This document shows positions 35,410-44,175 of a DNA stretch of 64,000 nucleotides, in pieces. Numbering within the stretch: position 1 is the stretch's first letter; every line of letters starts with the position of its first letter. Source of the DNA: Variovorax paradoxus (GTDB lineage: Bacteria > Pseudomonadota > Gammaproteobacteria > Burkholderiales > Burkholderiaceae_C); NCBI RefSeq assembly GCF_000834655.1, contig NZ_JXQQ01000071.1:1-64000 (forward strand), written 5' to 3'. The notes under the pieces are model-generated. The model worked only from the letters and a program-made list of their open reading frames with translations, ran no database searches and had not been told where the DNA came from. The translations under genes were made by a program, and so were the position numbers.

Positions 35410-37113
35410 ATGTGGAGCGATCTCGAAAGCCTCGTCGAAGCCTCGATGCAGGAATGGAAAGTGCCCGGCCTCGCGCTGGCGTTGATCCAGGACGGCGAGG
35501 TGGTGCTGCATAAGGGCTACGGGGTGCGCGACACCGACACCGGCCTGCCCGTGACCACCGACACGCAGTTCCTGCTGTGCTCGATCACCAAGTCGTTCAC
35601 CGCCGCGGGCCTCGGGCTGCTGGTCGACGAGCGCAAGCTCGACTGGGACCGCCCGGTGCGCGAGGTGCTTCCCGAGTTTCGCCTGCACGACGCGGTGGCG
35701 ACGGAGCGGCTCACGGTGCGAGACCTCCTCTGCCACCACAGCGGACTGCCGCGCCACGACTGGATCCACATGCCCGGCGACCTGAGCAACGCGCAGATGC
35801 TCGCGGCGCTCCGGCACCTCGCGCCGAACAAGGACCTGCGCGACACGTTCCAGTACTCGAACCTCGGCTACCTCGTCGCGGGAATGATCACCGAGCGCAT
35901 CAGCGGCCAGCGCTACGAGGACTTCACCGCCGAACGCTTGATGAAGCCGTTGGGCTTTGCCCACTTCGGTTTTTCCATCGAGGCGCTCGGCGCCGCGCAG
36001 GACAGTGCACGCCCGCATGCGATCGACGGCGACGAGCTTCATCGATCGCCGCTGTCGCCGATCCGCGCGACGCCCGCCGGCGGCATCAACGCCTCGGTGG
36101 CCGACCTCGCGAGATGGGCGCGCTTCCTGCTCGACGGCAAGGCCGATGGCCGCCAACTGCTCTCGCCGCAGGCGCTGCGCCAAATGACGACGCCGCGCGT
36201 GCACATGGGCCGTTCCGAGTACGCGGAGATCGGCGATTCGCACTACGGCCTGGGCCTCTTCTGCGAGCAATACCGCGGCGACCGCACCGTGGCGCATTCG
36301 GGCTCGTGGACCGGCTGGAGCACGCTCATGACGCTGCTGCCCGAGCGCCGCGCCGGCATCGTGGTGCTGACGAACCGCACGCCGGGCGGCGCCACGCCCA
36401 TCCTCACCTTCGCTGCGCTCGACCGCCTCTGCGGCCGCGAACCCGTCGACTGGTTCGGCCGGCTGGCACCGAAACGCAAGCAGGCCGTCGCCCAACAGAA
36501 GCTCGACAAGAAGGCCGCCGCGGACGTTCGCCACGGCGAGACCCGGCCGAGCCATCCGCTCGAAGACTATGCCGGCGAATACGAACACCCGGCCTACGGC
36601 CGCATCCGCATCGAACAACGCGGGGACGGGCTGGCGTGGCAGTGGCGCGGCACGGAAGATGTGCTCGAGCACCGCCACTACGACGTCTTCGTCACGCCGA
36701 ACCGGCCGACGGTCATGCATCCGAGCGACCGCACCCTCACCTTCCGCTACGACCGGCAGGGCCACATCGATCGCGTCGAAGTGCCGCTGGAGGAGATGGT
36801 GGACGACATCGTGTTCCGCCGCGTCGCGGCCGGCGAGGTGCTGGACCCGGCCTTCCGCCGGCTGTGCGCCGGCGACTACCTGCACGCCGGCCGGGTGATC
36901 GAGATCAGGCTCGATGCCGACGAACGGCTCCACATGACGATCCCGGGCCAGCCGACCTACCGGCTGCTGCCGGCCGGCGGGCGGCGCTTCAATGTCGAGA
37001 CGCTCGAAGGCTTCGGTGTGGAGTTCCGCCGGCCTTTACCGGAGAAGGTGGACGCGCTGATCTTTCACGAGCCGCGCGTCACCGCGATCGCACCGAGGAT
37101 CGCCAAGGATTGA
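35410..37113 (+). CDS. Serine beta-lactamase-fold hydrolase (class C / esterase type)
   Basis: 567 residues, no signal peptide, so cytoplasmic. The N-terminal 360 residues are the penicillin-binding-protein/beta-lactamase domain: Ser58-x-x-Lys61 in SITK, Tyr149-Ser-Asn151, and HSGSWTGW in place of the KTG triad. The C-terminal 200 residues form DUF3471-like beta-rich repeats (PLEDYAGEYEHPAYG, FRRLCAGDYLHAG). Such proteins are D-aminopeptidases or esterases more often than true beta-lactamases. It is 68 bp after oxd, on the same strand, so it may be cotranscribed; a link to the nitrile pathway (for example removing an ester or amide) is only a guess. Confidence 0.9.
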   Translation: MWSDLESLVEASMQEWKVPGLALALIQDGEVVLHKGYGVRDTDTGLPVTTDTQFLLCSITKSFTAAGLGLLVDERKLDWDRPVREVLPEFRLHDAVATERLTVRDLLCHHSGLPRHDWIHMPGDLSNAQMLAALRHLAPNKDLRDTFQYSNLGYLVAGMITERISGQRYEDFTAERLMKPLGFAHFGFSIEALGAAQDSARPHAIDGDELHRSPLSPIRATPAGGINASVADLARWARFLLDGKADGRQLLSPQALRQMTTPRVHMGRSEYAEIGDSHYGLGLFCEQYRGDRTVAHSGSWTGWSTLMTLLPERRAGIVVLTNRTPGGATPILTFAALDRLCGREPVDWFGRLAPKRKQAVAQQKLDKKAAADVRHGETRPSHPLEDYAGEYEHPAYGRIRIEQRGDGLAWQWRGTEDVLEHRHYDVFVTPNRPTVMHPSDRTLTFRYDRQGHIDRVEVPLEEMVDDIVFRRVAAGEVLDPAFRRLCAGDYLHAGRVIEIRLDADERLHMTIPGQPTYRLLPAGGRRFNVETLEGFGVEFRRPLPEKVDALIFHEPRVTAIAPRIAKD

Positions 37114-37119
37114 GCGGGC

Positions 37120-38655
37120 CTAGGCAAACAACCCCTTGTGCTCGGCGCGCAGCAGCGCCTTCTGCACCTTGCCCATCGTGTTGCGCGGCAGCTCCGGCAC
37201 CACGAAGCAGCGCTTGGGAATCTTGAAGTTCGCGAGCTTGCCCTTGAGCTCCGCCACGATCTCATCGGCATCGATGGCCGTGCCCGCCTTGGCGATCACG
37301 ATGGCCACGCCCACCTCGCCGAAGTCAGGGTGCGGCACGCCGATGACGGCGCTCTCGGCCACGCCGGCCATCTCGTTGATGTAGCCCTCGATCTCGGCCG
37401 GGTAGACGTTGTAGCCGCCGCTGATGATCAGGTCCTTGCTGCGGCCGACGATGGTGATGTAGCCGCGCCCGTCGATCTTGCCGACGTCGCCGGTCTTGAA
37501 GAAGCCGTCGGCGGTGAACTCTTCGGCCGTCTTCTCGGGCATGCGCCAGTAGCCGGCGAACACGTTGGGGCCGTCGACCTCGATGCCGCCGATCTGGTCG
37601 GTGGTGCAGTCGTTGCCGTTCTCATCGCGCACCCGCAGCTGCACACCCGGCAAGGCGAAACCGACGGTGCCGCCGCGGCGCTCGCCCTGCTCGGGCTTGT
37701 AGGGATTGGAGGTGAGCATGACCGTCTCGCTCATGCCATAGCGCTCCAGGATCGTGTGACCGGTGCGCTCCTTCCATTCGTCGAAGGTCTCGATGAGCAG
37801 CGGCGCCGAACCCGCGACGAACAGGCGCATGTTGCGCACCGCCTTGCGCGTGAGGCCGGGCTCGGCCAGCAGGCGCACATAGAGCGTGGGCACGCCCATG
37901 AACACGGTGGCCTCGGGCAGCTTGGCGACGATGCGCTTGGGGTCGAACTTCGAGAACCAAAGCATCTTGCTGCCGTTGAGCAGCGCGCCGTGCAGCGCCA
38001 CGAAGAGGCCGTGCACGTGGAAGATGGGCAGTGTGTGCACCAGGACGTCGCCCGGCGTCCAGCCCCAATAGTCCTTGAGCACCTCGGCGTTCGACAGCAG
38101 GTTGCCGTGCGTGAGCATCGCGCCTTTGCTGCGGCCGGTGGTGCCGCTGGTGTAGAGGATCGCGGCGAGGTCGTCGGGCGACTTCTTCGCGGGCGTGTGC
38201 CTGTCGCTGCATTGCGCGGCCACTTCGAGCAGCGTGCCGGTGCGGTCGTCGTCCAGCGTGAACACGTGCCGCGTGCCCGCCGCGTTGGCGATGGGACCGA
38301 CCCACGCCGCGTTGCGGGTCGTGCACACCACGACCGCGGGCTCGGCGTTGCCGATGAAGTATTCGATCTCCGCGCTCTGGTAGGCGGTGTTGAGCGGCAA
38401 AAACACATAGCCCGCGCGCAGCGTGGCGAGGTACAGCAGCATCGCCTCGACCGACTTCTCGACCTGCACCGCGATGCGCGCGCCCTTCTCGAGCTTGAGC
38501 GCATCGAGCAGGTTGGCGATCATCGCGCTCGCGCGTTCGAGGTCGCGCCACGAATAGAAAAGGCCGTTGTCGGTCTCGACCGCGATGCCGTCGAGGTCGG
38601 CGGGAAAGGCCGCGCGCAGGGCGGCGAACAGGTTGGCGTTGGTTGGCTTCTTCAT
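37120..38655 (-). CDS. matB: Malonyl-CoA synthetase (acyl-CoA ligase)
   Basis: ATP-dependent ligase making malonyl-CoA from malonate, 511 residues from ATG 38655. Adenylation motifs: LYTSGTTGRSKGAMLTHGN, ERYGMSETVMLTSNPY, TGDVGKIDGRGYITIVGRSK, and the catalytic Lys in PRNTMGKVQKALLR. The malonate-specific call rests on length, on the motif HVHGLFVALHGALLNGSKM, and on the operon with malonyl-CoA decarboxylase. It is 23 bp downstream of the enoyl-CoA-hydratase-like gene. Confidence 0.93.
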   Translation of the reverse strand: MKKPTNANLFAALRAAFPADLDGIAVETDNGLFYSWRDLERASAMIANLLDALKLEKGARIAVQVEKSVEAMLLYLATLRAGYVFLPLNTAYQSAEIEYFIGNAEPAVVVCTTRNAAWVGPIANAAGTRHVFTLDDDRTGTLLEVAAQCSDRHTPAKKSPDDLAAILYTSGTTGRSKGAMLTHGNLLSNAEVLKDYWGWTPGDVLVHTLPIFHVHGLFVALHGALLNGSKMLWFSKFDPKRIVAKLPEATVFMGVPTLYVRLLAEPGLTRKAVRNMRLFVAGSAPLLIETFDEWKERTGHTILERYGMSETVMLTSNPYKPEQGERRGGTVGFALPGVQLRVRDENGNDCTTDQIGGIEVDGPNVFAGYWRMPEKTAEEFTADGFFKTGDVGKIDGRGYITIVGRSKDLIISGGYNVYPAEIEGYINEMAGVAESAVIGVPHPDFGEVGVAIVIAKAGTAIDADEIVAELKGKLANFKIPKRCFVVPELPRNTMGKVQKALLRAEHKGLFA

Positions 38656-38678
38656 CGCTTCGTCTTTGAACCGGTACT

Positions 38679-39479
38679 TCAGAAATTCGGTGTGCGCTTG
38701 GCAAGGAAGGCATCGATGCCTTCGCGGTGCTCGGCGGAATCGGCGTAGTCGTAGGCCGTGGCGAGCAGGCTCTCTGTGGATGGCGCGCCGGCCTTCAGCA
38801 TGGAGAAGGTGCGCTTGTGCAGGCGCGCGGCCTGGGGCGCGAGCGCGGCGATGCGGTCGGCGTGCGCCTGCACGGCCGTGGCCACCTCGTTGTCGGGCAG
38901 CACCTGCAGCAGGAAGCCCGCGTCGTACAGGCGCTGGGCACCGTGCACGCCGGCGGCCAGCAGCATGTCGCGCGCGAGCACGTCGCCGATGGCGCCGTGC
39001 ACGAGGGCCGCTTCGCGCGGCGCCATCGGAAAGCCCAGCTTGGCAATTGGCGCGCCGAACTTCGCGGAGGCGCCGGCGATTCGGATGTCGCAGCAGCTCG
39101 CGATCTCGATGCCGGCGCCCATGCACGCGCCTTCGATCTGCGCAACCAGGGGCACCGGGCAATCGAGCAGCGTCTGCAGCGCGGCCCACACCTCGTTCTC
39201 GTGGAACTCGCGCAGGCTCGGCTCCTCGAAGCGGAACGACGGGTACTCGGAGATATCGCCGCCCGCGCAGAAGGCGCCGCCCTCCCCGCGGATCACAACG
39301 CATCGAAGTCCCGCTTCGTCCAGGCCCGCGACCGCCGTGCGCAACGCGCGCCACATGGCACGCGTCATCGCGTTGAGGCGGCCCGCGTTGGCCAGCGTGA
39401 CGAACGCCACAGCGCCGTCGCGCCGCACCGATACGGACGCTCTTTCGCGCCGGGGCGCCACAGTGCCCGCAGCCGTCAT
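38679..39479 (-). CDS. Enoyl-CoA hydratase/isomerase-family protein with one catalytic Glu missing
   Basis: Crotonase-fold enzyme, 266 residues from ATG 39479 (ATGA overlap with the Bug gene). The oxyanion-hole segments GAFCAGGDISEYPSF and GACMGAGIEIASCCD are kept, with the first catalytic Glu (GIEIA). The second, normally in FGQPE, is lost: the sequence reads KFGAPIAKLGFP. Crotonase members lacking one Glu often catalyse decarboxylation, isomerisation or thioester hydrolysis rather than hydration. Inside a malonate operon, a malonyl- or methylmalonyl-CoA related function is likely. Confidence 0.88.
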   Translation of the reverse strand: MTAAGTVAPRRERASVSVRRDGAVAFVTLANAGRLNAMTRAMWRALRTAVAGLDEAGLRCVVIRGEGGAFCAGGDISEYPSFRFEEPSLREFHENEVWAALQTLLDCPVPLVAQIEGACMGAGIEIASCCDIRIAGASAKFGAPIAKLGFPMAPREAALVHGAIGDVLARDMLLAAGVHGAQRLYDAGFLLQVLPDNEVATAVQAHADRIAALAPQAARLHKRTFSMLKAGAPSTESLLATAYDYADSAEHREGIDAFLAKRTPNF

Positions 39480-40465
39480 TCGAGCTTGGCGCCCGACGCC
39501 TTCACGACCGTGTACCAGCGCTTGATTTCGGAGTTCACGAAGCCGCCGTAGGCCGCCATGGTGAGCGTCGGGATCTCGGAGCCGTTCTGCGCCCAGATCG
39601 ACTTGAGCTCGTCCGTGGCGAGCGCCTTCTTCATGTCGTCGACCGCGCGCGCCTGCACGTCGGCCGGCGTGCCCTTGGGGGCCCAGAGGCCATACCAGGT
39701 GGTCACGGTGTAGTCGGGCAGGCCCACTTCGGCGGCGCACGGCACGTCGGGGAAGGCCGGGTTGCGCTTGGTGCCAGCGACCATCAGCGCCTTGATGCGG
39801 CCGCTCTTGATGTGCTGGGCCGAAGAACCCAGGCCGTCGAACATCAGGTCGACGTTGCCCGAGATCAGGTCCGACAGCGCCGGGCCCGCGCCGCGGTACG
39901 GGATGTGGGTGATGAAGGTGCCGGTCTGGATCTTGAAGAGCTCGCCCGCCAGGTGATGCGAGGTGCCCGAGCCGGCCGAGCCGTAGTTGAACTTGCCCGG
40001 GTTGCGCTTCACCAGCGCGATGAATTCCTGGATCGTGTTGGCCTGTACGCGCTTGGGGTTGATGACCACCACCTGCGGCACGTTGGCCAGCAGCATGAGC
40101 GGCACGAAGTCTTTCTCGATGTCGTAGTCCAGCTTGGGATACACCGAGGGCGCGATGGCGTGGTGCACGGCGCCCATGAAGAGCGTGTAGCCGTCGGCCG
40201 GGGCCTTGGCCGCGATGCTCGCGCCCAGGGTGCCGCCCGCGCCGCCGCGGTTGTCGATCACCAGCGTCTGCCCTGCCACCTTGGTGAACTGGCCCGAGAG
40301 GGGCCGCGCGAAGGCGTCGGTGCCCCCGCCCGCCGGGAACGGCACGATCATCGTCACCGGCTTGGTCGGCCAGCCCTGCCCCTGGGCACGCGCGGCGCCG
40401 CAAAGAACGGCCGCTCCGGCGGCGGCCACGCGCAAAACATCACGTCGCTGAAAACTCTGGTTCAT
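39476..40465 (-). CDS. Bug/TctC-family binding protein of the malonate operon
   Basis: Periplasmic solute-binding protein, 329 residues from ATG 40465; a second ATG at 40474 is possible. The signal has a twin-arginine-like start (FQRRDVLRVAAAGAAVL). Family motifs PFPAGGGTDAFARPLSG, DNRGGAGGTLGASIAAKA, GSAGSGTSHHLAGELF and HIPYRGAGPALSDL are clear. Its place between the decarboxylase and the hydratase-like gene suggests it binds malonate or a related dicarboxylate. Characterised mat operons use a DctPQM-type importer instead, so this is a different uptake choice, and its membrane partners are not in the window. Confidence 0.92.
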   Translation of the reverse strand: MNQSFQRRDVLRVAAAGAAVLCGAARAQGQGWPTKPVTMIVPFPAGGGTDAFARPLSGQFTKVAGQTLVIDNRGGAGGTLGASIAAKAPADGYTLFMGAVHHAIAPSVYPKLDYDIEKDFVPLMLLANVPQVVVINPKRVQANTIQEFIALVKRNPGKFNYGSAGSGTSHHLAGELFKIQTGTFITHIPYRGAGPALSDLISGNVDLMFDGLGSSAQHIKSGRIKALMVAGTKRNPAFPDVPCAAEVGLPDYTVTTWYGLWAPKGTPADVQARAVDDMKKALATDELKSIWAQNGSEIPTLTMAAYGGFVNSEIKRWYTVVKASGAKLE

Positions 40466-40526
40466 GTGTCTCATCTCCGATCGTTGTGGATTTTGGTGCC
40501 TTCTCTACACCCGCTTTTTTGAACAC

Positions 40527-41993
40527 TCAGCCTTTTTTGAAGAACAGGCTTTCGATGTCTCCCGATACCGCGACCTTACCGTCGCCCAGCAAGGTCCGAT
40601 GCTTGTCCAGGCGCTTGAGGTCGTAAAGATAGTTGACCATGAGCCCGTACGACTGCTTCTGCCCCTTGGGCGACGGATCGCCCGCCCAGTTCAGCCGCTC
40701 CACCCGCGCACCGTTGCCCAAGTGGAAGCGAGCGACCGGATCGGCCGGCGTGCCGTCGACCAGCGCGTGGCCGAGGTATTCGGCGGCCGCCTGCAGCAGC
40801 CATTGGCGCAGCGGCGACTTGGCATCGAACGTGGCGGCGGCATCGACGGCAGCGAGCAGGCGCTCGGCCGTGGGCGGCATGGAGCCGACGAGCCGGCCGA
40901 GTTCGGCCTCGCGCTTTTCATCCAGGCGCGGTAGCAGGTCGGCCGCGTTCTTTGCGAGCCAGGTGCGAAAGCCCGGAATCGGCGAGAGCGTGGCGAAGGT
41001 CTTCAGGCGCGGCAGCTCGTCCTGCAGCGTCTCGACCACGCGCTTGATGAGCGAATCGCCGAAGCTCACCCCGCGCAGGCCCGTCTGGGTGTTGCTGATC
41101 GAATAGAAGATCGCGGTGGTTGCCTTGGCCGGCAGCACCGGCACGGCGGCCTCGTCGAGCAGCGGCGTGATGCCGTCGCTGATGCGATCGACCAGCGCCA
41201 CCTCCACGAAGATGAGCGGCTCGTTGGGCAGGCGCGGGTGAAAGAACCCGTAGCAGCGGCGGTCGCTGTCGTCCAGCCGGTTCTTCACGTCGGACCAGCT
41301 CTTGATGTCGTGCACCGCCTCGTAGCGGATGAGCTTCTCGATCAGCGAGGCCGGCGAATCCCAGTCGATGCGGCGCAGCTCCAGGAAGGCGACGTCGAAC
41401 CAGGTGGAGAACAGGTGCTCGAGCTCGGCATCGAGCGCGAGCAGGCGCTTGTCGGCCTTCAGGCACGGCAGCAGGTCGGCGCGCAGGTCGACCAGGAAGC
41501 GCATGCCCGCGGGCTCGACCGCAAAGCGCTGCAGGAGACGCATGCGCGGGGAGACGAGCGCGCGGCGCAGCTTCAGTTCGGCCTGCCCTTCGTCGGGCGT
41601 ACCGACCGCGGCCTGGTGCTGGTCGCGCGCGGTCTTGAGCTTTTGCGCGTCGGCGGCGAAATGCTCGCTCATCAGGGCCCAGTAGTCCCGGCGCTCCTCG
41701 GGCGTGGCATCGGCATAGGCCTCGGCAATGGCATGGGCCCGGCGGCCGCCCTCGACCTCGCTCACGCGCGGATCGATCACCGCCTGCAGGTCGGCGAGCA
41801 CGCGGCGCAGCGCGCGCGGAGACAGGGCCTCGTCGGCCTTGCGCAGCGTGACCTGCAGGCGCTCGGCGGTCGTGCGCTCGCTGGGCTTGAGCGTGTTCTT
41901 CGGCGCGCTTTTCGCAGCCGCTTCGGGCGCCACGGGCACCTTGGACTTCTCGCCGGTGCGCAGCCGCGCTTGGAACCATTCGGTCGCACTCAT
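40527..41993 (-). CDS. Malonyl-CoA decarboxylase
   Basis: Converts malonyl-CoA to acetyl-CoA and CO2, 488 residues from ATG 41993. The family catalytic Ser and His segments are visible: FYSISNTQTGLRGVSFGDSL and FHLGNGARVERLNWAGD. A helical N-terminal domain of about 190 residues precedes the GNAT-like catalytic fold. It lies 46 bp after the GntR gene. With MatB it makes the pathway malonate to malonyl-CoA to acetyl-CoA. Corresponds to MatA of rhizobia. Confidence 0.96.
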   Translation of the reverse strand: MSATEWFQARLRTGEKSKVPVAPEAAAKSAPKNTLKPSERTTAERLQVTLRKADEALSPRALRRVLADLQAVIDPRVSEVEGGRRAHAIAEAYADATPEERRDYWALMSEHFAADAQKLKTARDQHQAAVGTPDEGQAELKLRRALVSPRMRLLQRFAVEPAGMRFLVDLRADLLPCLKADKRLLALDAELEHLFSTWFDVAFLELRRIDWDSPASLIEKLIRYEAVHDIKSWSDVKNRLDDSDRRCYGFFHPRLPNEPLIFVEVALVDRISDGITPLLDEAAVPVLPAKATTAIFYSISNTQTGLRGVSFGDSLIKRVVETLQDELPRLKTFATLSPIPGFRTWLAKNAADLLPRLDEKREAELGRLVGSMPPTAERLLAAVDAAATFDAKSPLRQWLLQAAAEYLGHALVDGTPADPVARFHLGNGARVERLNWAGDPSPKGQKQSYGLMVNYLYDLKRLDKHRTLLGDGKVAVSGDIESLFFKKG

Positions 41994-42039
41994 CGCTGGA
42001 CTCCCCTGTGGATGGGTTCGGGCGCGCCGCGGCAAATCG

Positions 42040-42708
42040 TCATGGCATCACCCTGGATTTCTGCTGGCGCGCGACCTCGCGCAGCGCTTCGCGCTGCCGC
42101 GTCAGGTGCGTGCGCATGGCGGCGTCGGCACCTTCGCTGTCGCGCGCCTTGAGCGCCGCGAACACGGCCAGGTGCTCCGAGAGGCTCTGGTCGAGCCGGC
42201 CCGGCGCATGCAGTTGCTGCAGGCGCGCGAGCTTCAGTATCTTGCGCAGGTCGCCGATCACTTGCGCGAGCCACCGGTTGTCCGCGAGCTTGATGATCGC
42301 CTCGTGAATGATGTGGTTGGTGGCGTAGTAGTCGTTGATGCGGCGCGCCTTGGCATGGCGCTCCAGGCGCTCGTGCAGCCCGTCGAGCTCGTGCAGCTCG
42401 GCATCGCTCGCATTGCGCGCCGCCTCGTAGGCGCAGCGGCCTTCGAGCAGCGCGATGACGGGGAAGATCTCGTCGAGATCGCGCTCGGTGACTTCGTTGA
42501 CGAAGCAGCCGCGGCGCGGCTCGTGCCGAAGCAGCCCTTCGGCGGTGAGCACCTTGAGCGCCTCGCGCAGCGGCGTGCGGGAAATGGCGAGCCGCTCGCA
42601 CAGCGCCACTTCGTCCAGGAAACTGCCCGGCGCCAGCGTGCCCTCGAAGATCTGCTCGCGCAGCGTGGCGGCGACTTCGTCGTGCAGGGAGTTGGGGACC
42701 AGGCGCAT
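42040..42708 (-). CDS. GntR-family regulator (FCD type) of the malonate operon
   Basis: 222 residues from ATG 42708. The N-terminal winged helix has DEVALCERLAISRTPLREAL; the C-terminal all-helical FCD ligand-binding domain has the metal/ligand His residues in YATNHIIHEAI and LDQSLSEHLAVF. It is first in the operon, like MatR in rhizobia and MdcY in others, and probably represses it until malonate is bound. A set of phased TAATT sites upstream (42744-42768) is the likely operator. Confidence 0.93.
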   Translation of the reverse strand: MRLVPNSLHDEVAATLREQIFEGTLAPGSFLDEVALCERLAISRTPLREALKVLTAEGLLRHEPRRGCFVNEVTERDLDEIFPVIALLEGRCAYEAARNASDAELHELDGLHERLERHAKARRINDYYATNHIIHEAIIKLADNRWLAQVIGDLRKILKLARLQQLHAPGRLDQSLSEHLAVFAALKARDSEGADAAMRTHLTRQREALREVARQQKSRVMP

Positions 42709-42743
42709 GGGGATTGGGGCTCTTCGACCTCGGATGCTCGGCG

Positions 42744-42768
42744 TAATTTCCTGTAATTACGCGTAATT
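42744..42768. promoter_or_regulatory. Phased TAATT operator upstream of the GntR/malonate operon
   Basis: TAATT occurs at 42744, 42754 and 42764, exactly one helical turn apart. The middle copy forms the palindrome GTAATTAC. The AT-rich cluster stands out from the surrounding GC-rich DNA and is 36 bp upstream of the GntR start, fitting autoregulation by a dimer on overlapping half-sites. Confidence 0.65.
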
Positions 42769-42843
42769 GTGAGCGCGCAACAAATGTGGCGCAAGTGTCA
42801 CGGGCACCCCGCGCGGCCCGTGATTACCCTGAGATCGCCTGCT

Positions 42844-43668
42844 TCAGGCGCGTGCGGTGACCGTCTTCGCGCGACCGAACCAGAACCACAGCGCGATGCC
42901 CGCGATCACCATCGGCACGCTGAGCCACTGCCCCTGGCTCAGGCTCAATGCCCTGAGGCCCAGGAAGTCGTCCGGCTCGCGGAAGTACTCGGCAAAGAAG
43001 CGCAGCGCGCCGTAGCCGATCAGGAAGACGGAGGCCACCTGTCCCTGCTTGCGCTCCTTGCGCGCGTAGAGCCACATGATCACGAACAGCAGCAGCCCTT
43101 CGAGCAGGAACTGGTAGATCTGCGAAGGATGGCGCGGCTGCATCGAGCCGCTTTGCGGAAACACCATGCCCCAGGGCAGGTCGGGGCTGCTGAAACGGCC
43201 CCAGAGTTCGCCGTTGATGAAGTTGCCCACGCGGCCCGCGGCAAGGCCCGTCGGCACGCAGGGCGCCACGAAGTCCATCACCTGCCAGAACGGCCGCGCG
43301 CGCGAATGCGCAAACCACACCATCGCGCCGATCACGCCCAGCATGCCGCCATGGAAGCTCATGCCGCCCTGCCACACGTAAAGGATCTCCAGCGGATGCG
43401 CGAGGTAGAACTCGGGCTTGTAGAAGAGGCAATAGCCCAGGCGCCCGCCGACGATCACGCCCATCACGCCGAGGAAAAGGATGTCCTCGATGTCCTTGCG
43501 CTGCCAGGCGCCCTGCCCGACCAGCGAGCGGTACGGCTCGTGGCGCAACCGCCGGGTGCCGAGAAAGTAGAACAGCGCGAAGGCCGCCAGGTAGGTCAGG
43601 CCGTACCAGTGAATGGCGACGGGCCCGAGCTGCAAGGCGATGGGATTGATCTGCGGATACATGAGCAT
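42844..43668 (-). CDS. lgt: Prolipoprotein diacylglyceryl transferase
   Basis: Inner-membrane enzyme that adds diacylglycerol to the lipobox Cys of lipoproteins. 274 residues from ATG 43668 (a second ATG at 43662). Family signatures: [18 protein letters not shown] with the conserved His and Tyr, [15 protein letters not shown], and the Lgt signature [18 protein letters not shown]. About seven helices. Not linked in function to the malonate operon, from which it is separated by the operator region. Confidence 0.97.
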   Translation of the reverse strand: MLMYPQINPIALQLGPVAIHWYGLTYLAAFALFYFLGTRRLRHEPYRSLVGQGAWQRKDIEDILFLGVMGVIVGGRLGYCLFYKPEFYLAHPLEILYVWQGGMSFHGGMLGVIGAMVWFAHSRARPFWQVMDFVAPCVPTGLAAGRVGNFINGELWGRFSSPDLPWGMVFPQSGSMQPRHPSQIYQFLLEGLLLFVIMWLYARKERKQGQVASVFLIGYGALRFFAEYFREPDDFLGLRALSLSQGQWLSVPMVIAGIALWFWFGRAKTVTARA

Positions 43669-43693
43669 CCGCGGATTGTGCCCGGAGCATTTG

Positions 43694-43787
43694 ACTCGCC
43701 CCCAGGCTTCGCGCACTTCGTGCCGCTTCTCCTCCCCCCTACCGGGGGCAACACCTGCGGTCCGGCAGAGCCGGTTCCGCGGTGTTA
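43694..43787 (-). repeat. Hairpin-rich intergenic repeat, copy B
   Basis: Reverse-orientation relative of 3096-3183. Read on the minus strand it runs AACACCGCGGAACCGGC through CCGCAGGTGTTGCCCCC to CCTGGGGGCGA. The stems are kept while the loops vary (for example CTTTG versus CTCTG), which suggests selection on RNA or DNA structure. It lies between the 89-residue membrane protein gene and lgt. Confidence 0.75.
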
Positions 43788-43806
43788 GCGCGACGGGGGC
43801 CGGGGG

Positions 43807-44076
43807 TCAGGGCCTGAATTTCCACCTCAGCAGCGCTGCCACGGCAGCCGGCACCGCGAATATCAGGAGAAAGATCGGCAGCTCCTCGGCCACCGAGTAC
43901 CCTGCCTTGATCACGCCCACCGCCATGTTGATGCCGGCGCCGATGAACCACGCCGGGATGAACCACTTGGCGGCGGTGGCCAGCGCCAGCGAAGAGCCGT
44001 CGCCGATAAACCGGCTGGCCAGCAGAAACACCACCAGCAGCACGAAGCCGCCGCCCATCACCATGACTGTGTGCAT
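43807..44076 (-). CDS. Small membrane protein of unknown function
   Basis: 89 residues from ATG 44076. Three hydrophobic stretches are visible (about 3-22, 32-55 and 62-84), so it should be an inner-membrane protein with little exposed on either side; a short basic end (LLRWKFRP) suggests the C-terminus is cytoplasmic. I do not recognise a family. It has good length and base usage for a real gene and lies alone between the LysR gene and repeat copy B. Confidence 0.7.
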   Translation of the reverse strand: MHTVMVMGGGFVLLVVFLLASRFIGDGSSLALATAAKWFIPAWFIGAGINMAVGVIKAGYSVAEELPIFLLIFAVPAAVAALLRWKFRP

Positions 44077-44175
44077 ATGCGTTGTCCTCCGCGCGCGATC
44101 TTGCCGGATCGGTCAGGCCCTTGTCGGAGAATTTGCCGCGCCCCCCGCACGCCTGCGCCAGCCGCCCAAGCCGGG

